Assembly: GCA_910589125.1 (NCBI GenBank)
Contig: CAJURX010000013.1
Location: 1-59,430, forward strand
Length of the DNA: 59,430 nt
Direction of reading: 5' to 3'
Source of the DNA: an uncultured Eggerthellaceae bacterium
GTDB lineage: Bacteria; Actinomycetota; Coriobacteriia; Coriobacteriales; Eggerthellaceae
Shown: positions 53,388 to 59,430 of the stretch, piece after piece
Layout of the letters: each line of letters begins with the position of its first letter
Numbering within the stretch: the first letter of the stretch is position 1
Program-made: the position numbers and the translations under genes
The notes under the pieces: generated by a model
Told to the model about the DNA's origin: nothing
Databases searched by the model: none
What the model saw: only the letters and a program-made list of their open reading frames with translations

Positions 53388-53909
53388 TTGTCGACCAATG
53401 CGATCAGCCCGAGCCTTGCGCCTGTGGTGAATTGCTATCATCTACCCCTTAGGAACGCGGGGAAGAGAAGAATCCATTTGGAGAAGAGCAACAAGGAAGA
53501 AAAGATCGCCAGGGGTGATGGACCCGGCAAGACCATCCAGATCTCCATCGACGATTCCAGCGGCATACCCATTTGGCTGCAGCTGAAGAACAGGATCGTC
53601 TATCTCATCCTGTCCGGGCAGTTCGAGCCCGATGAGCGTCTTCCCACTGTCCGCGAGTTGGCGGTGGAGCTTGGCGTGAACTACAACACCGTCATGAAGG
53701 TGTATCAAGATATCGAGCGGGACGGCTACGTGGTATCCAAGCGCGGCCGGGGCACGTTCGTCACTGACCGCAACATGGATCCAGATGATGTGGTGATGGA
53801 TATGGCTCGCTCGTTGGCTGATGAGTTCATACGGCAATGCCGTGAGCTGGGGATGCCGCGCAATGACATCGTCGAGTTGGTGAATGCACGTCTTGACCGA
53901 TCGGAGTGA
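53388..53909 (+). CDS. GntR-family regulator, YtrA type
   Basis: 173 aa. The winged helix-turn-helix lies at ~58-125: GIPIWLQLKNRIVYLILSGQ, RLPTVRELAVELGVNYNTVMKVYQDIERDGYVVSKRGRGTFV. The short effectorless C-terminus (~45 residues) is typical of YtrA regulators. TTG 53388 has GGAGG seven bases upstream. This gives an unusual ~50-residue N-terminal extension, and a later TTG at 53478 would remove it. The slipin gene follows four bases later, and the molybdoenzyme operon is divergent. Confidence 0.86.
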   Translation: MSTNAISPSLAPVVNCYHLPLRNAGKRRIHLEKSNKEEKIARGDGPGKTIQISIDDSSGIPIWLQLKNRIVYLILSGQFEPDERLPTVRELAVELGVNYNTVMKVYQDIERDGYVVSKRGRGTFVTDRNMDPDDVVMDMARSLADEFIRQCRELGMPRNDIVELVNARLDRSE

Positions 53910-53913
53910 TGGC

Positions 53914-54843
53914 ATGAGGGCCAAGAAGGATGAGTCAGAGGAGCAGAGCGTGTGCAGCAAGCCGTCTGCGAGCGCCGTCAACGAGTTCGAATCGAGCGAT
54001 GCGTCGCGTGCAGGCGTGTACATGTTCTTCGTGATCATGTACGTCCTCGGCGTGGTGATCGTGACCGCGCTCACGTATGAGCAGTTCTCGGTCGGGACCG
54101 TTGCGCTCGCGTTGGTGGTGGGCTTCCTCTTGGCGAGCGCCGTGCGCGTGGCATTGCAGTGGGAGAGCGTGGTCATCTTGCGCTTCGGTAAGTTCCATCG
54201 CTTGGCTGGGCCGGGGCTCTACTTCTGCATCCCCTTGATCGAGTATCCTGCCATCGAGGTCGACCAGCGCATGAAGACGGCGTCCTTCTCAGCGGAAGCG
54301 GCGCTCACGGCCGATCTCGTTCCCGTGAATGTGGATGCCATCTTGTTCTGGATGGTGTGGGACACGAAGCGTGCGTGCCTTGAGGTGGAGAACTACCCGA
54401 AGGCTGTGCTGCGCAGCGCCCAGACGGCCATGCGTGATGTGATAGGGCGCATGAATCTGGCGGATATCAGCATGCGCCGCAAGCAGATCGATCGCGAACT
54501 GGAAGAGGCGCTGAGCGAGAAGTGCGAGGGATGGGGGATCACCGTGGCATCGGTGGAGATCCGCGACATCACCATCCCTCGTGGATTGCAAGATGCCCTC
54601 TCTCGTGAAGCGCAAGCTGAGCGGGAGCGCAATGCGCGGGTCATCCTCGCTGAGGCGGAGCGCGATATCTCGGAGATGTTCGTGGAGGTGGCCGAGGAAT
54701 ACGACAAGAATCCTCGCGCCATGAAGCTCCGCGCGATGAATCTGGCTTATGAGAGCGCCAAGGATTCACGCGGTGTGCTGCTCGCCCCGAGCGCTTTGGC
54801 TGATGCCTTCAATGTGGAGGGCGCTGCCGTTCCGAGAAGCTGA
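53914..54843 (+). CDS. SPFH/Band 7 (slipin/stomatin-like) membrane protein
   Basis: 309 aa. A polar start of ~30 residues, two hydrophobic segments (~35-85), then the Band 7 domain: LRFGKFHRLAGPGLYFCIPLIEYPAIEVDQR, VPVNVDAILFWMVWDTKRACLEVENY, and RDITIPRGLQDALSREAQAERERNARVILAEAERD (the slipin junction with coiled coil). It forms membrane microdomain oligomers. No NfeD-like partner gene is next to it. ATG 53914 with GGAG upstream; probably cotranscribed with the GntR gene. Confidence 0.9.
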   Translation: MRAKKDESEEQSVCSKPSASAVNEFESSDASRAGVYMFFVIMYVLGVVIVTALTYEQFSVGTVALALVVGFLLASAVRVALQWESVVILRFGKFHRLAGPGLYFCIPLIEYPAIEVDQRMKTASFSAEAALTADLVPVNVDAILFWMVWDTKRACLEVENYPKAVLRSAQTAMRDVIGRMNLADISMRRKQIDRELEEALSEKCEGWGITVASVEIRDITIPRGLQDALSREAQAERERNARVILAEAERDISEMFVEVAEEYDKNPRAMKLRAMNLAYESAKDSRGVLLAPSALADAFNVEGAAVPRS

Positions 54844-54856
54844 TCTACGCGCCAGC

Positions 54857-54906
54857 ATCGGTGACGTGGCGGGGCTGTTTGCTCGTAGGGGCGCGCTTCA
54901 TGTGCG
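54857..54906 (+). repeat. Dispersed repeat, copy 5
   Basis: ATCGGTGACG (54857-54866), then TTTGCTCGTAGGGGCGCGCT and TTCATGTGCG to 54906. It matches copy 4 at the same internal spacing. It fills most of the gap between the slipin gene and the convergent LysR gene. Confidence 0.6.
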
Positions 54907-54953
54907 TTCGCCCTCGGGATGTGGATGCGTTCGAGAGGTCGCCGCAGTGCACT

Positions 54954-55895
54954 TCACGAATTGATGAGCGCCTCGGTATCTGTGCGAAAGTATCCTTCGG
55001 GGATGTGCGAGCGGACGAAGTCGAGGAAGCTCCGCGCTGCATCTTCCTGTACATGCTCTGAGCTCCAAGCTAGTGAGACGGGGTACCACATGGGGGCTGT
55101 GTTCACCTTGAGTCGGATGACATCCTCGTCGTGCTTGTACCGTGCGTATATGCATTCAGGAACCGTACCCCAACCGAGTCCGGCCTTTACGCCTTCCATC
55201 ATGGCTTCATGGGTATCGAAGCATGCGATCATGTTGTGGTCAGAGAGCGATAGGCCGTAGCGCTCGCGGAAATGGCGGTTCCCCACCATATGTCGTCCCG
55301 AATCCCATTCATAGATGATCATGGGCCATGCAAGGAGCTTCTCTATGGATGCTGGGTGTGTGAGCTGGTTATATGGAGGTTGATTCGGCGCCACGAATAC
55401 CAGTCGCTTGTATCCGAGCACTTCATTCACGATCCCGGGCTCGTCGGGCTGGTTCTCGAGGAGAGCAAGATCCAGATCTGCGTCTCGCAGCTGTGATACG
55501 AGCTCGGGCTCGTATCCTGCTTCCAGATGTACGCGCGCTGTAGGTTCCTCTTCTAGATAGCAGGCTACCAAGCGCGGCAGCAGCGCCACGCCATCGTTCA
55601 TGCTCATTCCCACTTCGAGCGTAGAATTGAACCTCTCTTCGATGGCTGCCAGCTGAGATGCTAAGACGCGTTCGAGCTTGGCGGCATTGCATGCGAACGC
55701 CGTGACATACTCGCCCGCTTTCGTTATCTCGATGCCGGTGGAGGTACGATGGTAGAGAGTGGTGCCGAAGCGCTTCTCCATCTGTGCGATGCGCTGTGAT
55801 AAGCCAGGACGCGACATGTAGAGTTGGTCTGCGGCTTGCGAGAGGCTCTTCGCTTCGGAGAGCACGATGAGCAACTCGATATCATCGAAGAGCAT
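54954..55895 (-). CDS. LysR-family transcriptional regulator
   Basis: 313 aa. An N-terminal helix-turn-helix (FDDIELLIVLSEAKSLSQAADQLYMSRPGLSQRIAQMEKRFG spread over ~3-44) then the periplasmic-binding-protein-like effector domain. Divergent from the molybdoenzyme at 56202, the classic LysR arrangement, so it probably controls that operon in response to its substrate. ATG 55895 (AAGGGA upstream). The 306-bp gap 55896-56201 has a TGCATATGCA palindrome at 55958-55967. Confidence 0.92.
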   Translation of the reverse strand: MLFDDIELLIVLSEAKSLSQAADQLYMSRPGLSQRIAQMEKRFGTTLYHRTSTGIEITKAGEYVTAFACNAAKLERVLASQLAAIEERFNSTLEVGMSMNDGVALLPRLVACYLEEEPTARVHLEAGYEPELVSQLRDADLDLALLENQPDEPGIVNEVLGYKRLVFVAPNQPPYNQLTHPASIEKLLAWPMIIYEWDSGRHMVGNRHFRERYGLSLSDHNMIACFDTHEAMMEGVKAGLGWGTVPECIYARYKHDEDVIRLKVNTAPMWYPVSLAWSSEHVQEDAARSFLDFVRSHIPEGYFRTDTEALINS

Positions 55896-55957
55896 CGGAT
55901 CACGTCCCTTCAGCGATGAGCACTCGTGCATCAGCATCGTACGAGCGGTGAGGCAAG

Positions 55958-55967
55958 TGCATATGCA
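55958..55967. promoter_or_regulatory. Possible LysR binding palindrome
   Basis: TGCATATGCA, a perfect 10-bp palindrome, is in the LysR/molybdoenzyme divergent gap, 62 bp from the LysR start. A TATATT box (56142-56147) before the molybdoenzyme could be its -10. No other feature is clear in this 306-bp gap. Confidence 0.35.
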
Positions 55968-56201
55968 TCGACATTAAACATGGAATGGCAGGGCTTGTCC
56001 ATGCTCTGGCGCTCATTCGATGAAGCGCTTTTTTACGACGCTCGTAAGCAAAAGCTCCATGAAAGCGGAGATCGTCTGGTGCTGTTCGATATCGCAGCGG
56101 CGAGATGGCGAATAGCAGCGCTCCTCTGTTGCCTTCCTTCCTATATTCAGATCATGTAGCGAGTGACGGGGTTCCTCGCACAGGAGAAGAGGAGGAAGCG
56201 C

Positions 56202-58829
56202 ATGGATAAGCAAGGCATCATCGATGCGAGCAGGGAGAGGCGTGCTGGCGAGCGCATCTTCTACACATCGTGTCCGGCGAATGGATGCTGGGACTCGGCG
56301 TGCGTGCTCAAGTGCCATCTGAAAGACGGGAAGCTCATCGCGGTGGAGCCAGATGATTCCGTGAATCAGAACGACAGTCGCGAGGATTGTGGTTGGGAGA
56401 ACATCTGGAAGGGCAACGTGCAGATGCGGCCGTGCGCTATGGGGCATTCGTGGAAGAAGGAGCTTTACGCTGAGACGCGCCTTCTGCATCCGATGAAGCG
56501 CGTGGGGAAGAAGGGGCCGGGCCAAGGCTATTTCGTCAAGATCAGCTGGGAAGAGGCGCTGGACACCATTGCCGAGAAGATGAAGGAGATCAAGGGCAAA
56601 TATGGTCCTTACGGCATCTTCCATTCGCAGTATCCCAGCTTCGAGAAGAACGGATTCCCATTGGCGCCATGGTGGGAAGCGGGCTTCGGTGCTTGGGGCG
56701 AGCACTCCACTTCTGGGCATGCGGCAGGCGAGATGTTGCATCTGGGCGTGGACCTCACTAAGGTCACTCGTGGCTTGCAGAACGCCATGCCCGGTTTCGA
56801 GGCACCAGACCTATTCAATTCCAAGCTGTTCGTGATGTGGGGCATGGATCCTGTGGTGGCATGGTTCGGACCAACCTCCTATTACATGCAGCTGGCGCAT
56901 GAGTACGGATGCAAGACCATCGTGATAGATCCGCGCTATACCCAGTCTGCAGAGCTCTTAGCCGATCAGTGGATCCCCATTCGCCCTGGGACCGACCTTG
57001 CCATGATGCTCGCGGTGGCACAGGTGCTCTTCGAGGAGGACCTGATCGATCATGCCTTCATCGATGAATGGGTGGACAAGGAGGGCTTGGATGAGTGGCG
57101 TGCCTATGTGATGGGGGACGGTGAGGATGGTCTCAAGAAGACGCCGGAATGGGCAGCTCCTATCTGTGCGGTTCCTGCAGAGACGATCCGCGAGTTCGCA
57201 CGACTCTATGGCACCGAGAAGCCAGTGCACCTCCAGTACTTCTATTCTTGCGCCAAGCGCCATATGGGTGATTACAGCGCAGCGGCTTCCATGATATTGC
57301 AGGCTATGACCGGCAACATCGCTTGCCATGGCGGATGCGAATCTGGAGCGTGCCTGCCCACTCCTGGACGCGTCCCTACTCCTCGGGCGGATTGGAAGCG
57401 CGACCCCCAGGGCTATGAGGTCCCCGTGCTGTTCAACAACAACTGCCTCACGGAGATCTTGGCCTGCCAGAAGGACTACTGGGAGGGGCGCATGAGCGAG
57501 AGCGAGTTCCGTCATCGCATCGGCTCCCCCACCAACGATCGTCCGTTGCCCAATATCCAGATGATCATCTTCGAGAACAACTATGGCAACAACCATTCGA
57601 ATGTGAACAAGCGCTTCAAGGGCATGGCGGATACGGAGTTCAACTGGGGATTCCAGTGGCATGTGAATCAACCCACCGCTGAGCTCTGTGACATCATCTT
57701 GCCTGCGCCTGTCTGGCAGCTGGAGGGCATGGATGAGTATATGTATGGTCATCAGCGCTTCGTGAGCGGGCCGAATGGCATGCGCAACTACTTCACGTTC
57801 TGCGGACGCGGGGCGGAGATGCCCGGCGAGGTCCGCTCCAAGGAGTGGGTTTGGACCCAGATCGCCAAGCGCTTGGGAGATGACGTCGTAGAAGGCTACA
57901 ACCCGCGCATGAAGGACGTTGCCTGGGAGGACTGGGTGGATGCCCAAGAGGCTGTGTACAAGGAGGCCTTCGAGCAGTGGGCGAACAACGAGACGATCAA
58001 GGCCTACCTAGGCTTCGATGAGCCTCCCACCTGGGAAGAATTCAACGCCATGCCGGTCGTGCGCATGGAGATAGACGAGCCGTACTACCCCTTCAAGTCG
58101 GCACTGGATCGCGGCGAGAGCCCCTTCGGCACCCCTACAGGCAAGATCGAGCCTTCTTCGCGCTTCGTGAAAGAGCACGACATGACCGAGACGCGCTGGC
58201 GTGGGCATATCGATCCCATGCCGGTCTGGAGCCCGAGCTATGCAGAAGGAGATATCGGGTCTGCTTCCAATGACGGCTTCTACAATCCGAAGGTGAAGGA
58301 TTATCCGCTCTCGCTGGTAACGCCTGTGTCCATCTATCGTCAGCACTCTTCGAATGACAACAATCCCTTCATGCGCGAGGACGTCTATCGTCATGGCGTG
58401 TGGATCTCTGGTGTGGACGCGCAGGCGCGTGGCATCAAGGATGGAGATCTGTGTCGCGTCTTCTCTGATCGGGGCGAGGCGCTGCTCACTGCTTACGTCA
58501 CGAATCGCTGCATGCCGGGCACCGTAGCTGTGCATCATGGTGGCTGGTATCAGACCAACGGCGATGGAGCCGAGATGAATGCGTTCGGCCAAGACATGCG
58601 TGGTACCCCGAACATCCTCCTAGACGACGGGCATCTGCCTCACATATTGGGTGCGCTCATCATCGCAGGGCTGGTCGAGGTGGAGAAGTTCGCCGATGGG
58701 GATGCGGAAGGATTTGGCACGGAGGCAGAGAGAGGTGGCATGCGCGGCGCATCTGTTGCGGTCGGATGCCGTGATGCGTTGGCGAAGCAAGACGGCGTGC
58801 GCGATGCTGGCGCAGCGAGCGCTGAATAG
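56202..58829 (+). CDS. Molybdopterin oxidoreductase, 875 residues, no Tat signal
   Basis: 875 aa. No signal peptide. N-terminal cysteines CPANGCWDSACVLKC (~23-37) and RPCAMGH (~79) could hold an Fe-S cluster. Bis-MGD motifs: MWGMDPVVAW, IVIDPRYTQSAELLADQWIPIRPGTDLAMMLA, FENNYGNNHSNVNKRFKG, and a C-terminal domain with LVTPVSIYRQHSSNDNNPF and HHGGWYQTNG. WGEHSTSGHAAGEM aligns with the Ser-ligand region of DmsA-type enzymes. The size and the small Fe-S partner recall cytoplasmic pyrogallol transhydroxylase and catechol dehydroxylase relatives; the substrate is inference. ATG 56202 behind GAGGAGGAAG. Confidence 0.88.
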   Translation: MDKQGIIDASRERRAGERIFYTSCPANGCWDSACVLKCHLKDGKLIAVEPDDSVNQNDSREDCGWENIWKGNVQMRPCAMGHSWKKELYAETRLLHPMKRVGKKGPGQGYFVKISWEEALDTIAEKMKEIKGKYGPYGIFHSQYPSFEKNGFPLAPWWEAGFGAWGEHSTSGHAAGEMLHLGVDLTKVTRGLQNAMPGFEAPDLFNSKLFVMWGMDPVVAWFGPTSYYMQLAHEYGCKTIVIDPRYTQSAELLADQWIPIRPGTDLAMMLAVAQVLFEEDLIDHAFIDEWVDKEGLDEWRAYVMGDGEDGLKKTPEWAAPICAVPAETIREFARLYGTEKPVHLQYFYSCAKRHMGDYSAAASMILQAMTGNIACHGGCESGACLPTPGRVPTPRADWKRDPQGYEVPVLFNNNCLTEILACQKDYWEGRMSESEFRHRIGSPTNDRPLPNIQMIIFENNYGNNHSNVNKRFKGMADTEFNWGFQWHVNQPTAELCDIILPAPVWQLEGMDEYMYGHQRFVSGPNGMRNYFTFCGRGAEMPGEVRSKEWVWTQIAKRLGDDVVEGYNPRMKDVAWEDWVDAQEAVYKEAFEQWANNETIKAYLGFDEPPTWEEFNAMPVVRMEIDEPYYPFKSALDRGESPFGTPTGKIEPSSRFVKEHDMTETRWRGHIDPMPVWSPSYAEGDIGSASNDGFYNPKVKDYPLSLVTPVSIYRQHSSNDNNPFMREDVYRHGVWISGVDAQARGIKDGDLCRVFSDRGEALLTAYVTNRCMPGTVAVHHGGWYQTNGDGAEMNAFGQDMRGTPNILLDDGHLPHILGALIIAGLVEVEKFADGDAEGFGTEAERGGMRGASVAVGCRDALAKQDGVRDAGAASAE

Positions 58830-58853
58830 CTCGGATGCGAGAGGATGAGGATC

Positions 58854-59430
58854 ATGACCCAGTACGGATTCCTGTTCGATATGAATCGCTGCTATGCCTG
58901 CCAGGCATGCAGCATCGCTTGCAAGGATTGGAACGACATCGAGCCGGGTGCGGAGAAGTGGATGACCGTCTATGAGTGGGAGCAGGGGACGTTCCCGAAC
59001 ATCCGTCTCAGGGCACTGGCATTCCCTTGTGCTCACTGCGAGGACCCCACCTGCCTGAAGGCGTGTCCCAACGGTGCGATATACAAGGAGAGCGAATTCG
59101 GTGCTGTCCTGGTGGATCAAGATAAATGCCAAGGCTGTCGGACATGCTATGAGGCATGCCCTTATGGATCTCCGAAGTTCGCCACTGATGAGATGGGGTG
59201 CAAGATGAGCAAATGCACCATGTGCATCGATCGCCTGTCTGAGGGCATGCAGCCCATCTGCACCATGAGCTGTCCTTTGCGCGCCTTCGACTTCGGACCG
59301 TTAGATGAGCTCGTGGAGAAGTATGGCGATGTTCGCTATTGCGAGGGGATGCCCTCGCCTGAGGCTACCAAGCCAGCGTTCCTCATATGGAACCCACGTG
59401 AGAAGAAGCAGCTCATCCCTTATGACGTCG
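58854..59430 (+). CDS. Ferredoxin-type partner subunit (DmsB-like), partial
   Basis: An open frame from ATG 58854 to the right edge, at least 192 residues with no stop. MTQYGFLFDMNRCYACQACS starts the first cluster motif. Then CAHCEDPTCLKACP, CQGCRTCYEACP and CTMCIDRLSEGMQPICTMSCP follow, giving four motifs. It begins 24 bp after the 875-residue catalytic gene and is its electron-transfer partner. The C-terminus lies outside the window. Confidence 0.9.
   Translation, partial: MTQYGFLFDMNRCYACQACSIACKDWNDIEPGAEKWMTVYEWEQGTFPNIRLRALAFPCAHCEDPTCLKACPNGAIYKESEFGAVLVDQDKCQGCRTCYEACPYGSPKFATDEMGCKMSKCTMCIDRLSEGMQPICTMSCPLRAFDFGPLDELVEKYGDVRYCEGMPSPEATKPAFLIWNPREKKQLIPYDV

Noticed and set aside
55980..56159. 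59-residue frame (MEWQGLSMLWRS...) in the LysR/molybdoenzyme gap
   Set aside because: It has no ribosome-binding site and no similarity, and it crosses the region expected to hold the promoter. Chance frame preferred.

Overview
The window is high-GC bacterial DNA (roughly 60% by eye), densely packed with co-oriented, often overlapping genes. It suggests an anaerobic gut actinobacterium of the Coriobacteriia, most likely Eggerthellaceae. That is an inference from the gene mix: several bis-MGD molybdoenzyme modules, an NADP-type [NiFe] hydrogenase, a choloylglycine hydrolase-like protein, a SEC-C methionine aminopeptidase and a PF06541 membrane protein. No 16S rRNA is present to settle it. I saw no rRNA, CRISPR array, transposase, integrase or phage gene. 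There is one tRNA, Arg(CCG).

Layout. 1-84: tail of a membrane-anchored protein. 229-10282: housekeeping, namely an MFS pump fused to CBS domains, MazG, an AarF/UbiB kinase-like protein, the overlapping run nfo / tyrosine phosphatase / DUF2130 / cysE, then map and an HdeD-like protein on the other strand. 10518-15422: envelope genes (an anchored protein of unknown function, a Wzx-like flippase, a PF06541 membrane protein) and a small zinc-ribbon protein. 15643-19578: tRNA-Arg, a TrmA/RumA-type RNA methyltransferase, cyclophilin, a TPR protein and ndk. 19617-23757: a four-gene [NiFe] hydrogenase (beta, gamma, delta, alpha) interrupted by a strongly structured intergenic RNA element. 23967-28020: choloylglycine hydrolase, glycerol kinase and a DASS/SLC13 anion transporter. 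28286-31507: a three-gene 2-hydroxyacyl-CoA dehydratase activase/DUF2229 set. 31565-33822: two PH-domain membrane proteins.

33898-34720: a RelB/DinJ-type antitoxin with a PIN toxin, behind a perfect 22-bp palindrome. 34898-39617: lactate dehydrogenase, an ECF sigma factor with a DUF4179 partner, an SRAP (HMCES/YedK) protein and upp. 39765-47327: two MFS exporters, one with a leader of overlapping hairpins and a short ORF, an FMN reductase, acetamidase plus APC permease, and an L-threonine aldolase-like enzyme. 47695-53176: a five-gene Tat-exported molybdoenzyme operon (Fe-S, Mo catalytic, cytochrome-b-like, Tat Fe-S, NrfD). Divergent from it is a GntR(YtrA-type)-slipin pair. 54954-59430: a LysR regulator divergent from a second molybdoenzyme of 875 residues without a Tat signal, with its Fe-S partner running off the right edge.

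How they work together: hydrogenase-generated reductant and lactate dehydrogenase fit a fermentative or anaerobically respiring cell. The two molybdoenzyme modules are candidate terminal or aromatic-substrate reductases, each with its own divergent regulator. At least four related short repeats lie in intergenic gaps. Coordinates were counted by hand from the printed sequence, and starts were chosen by ribosome-binding-site spacing.
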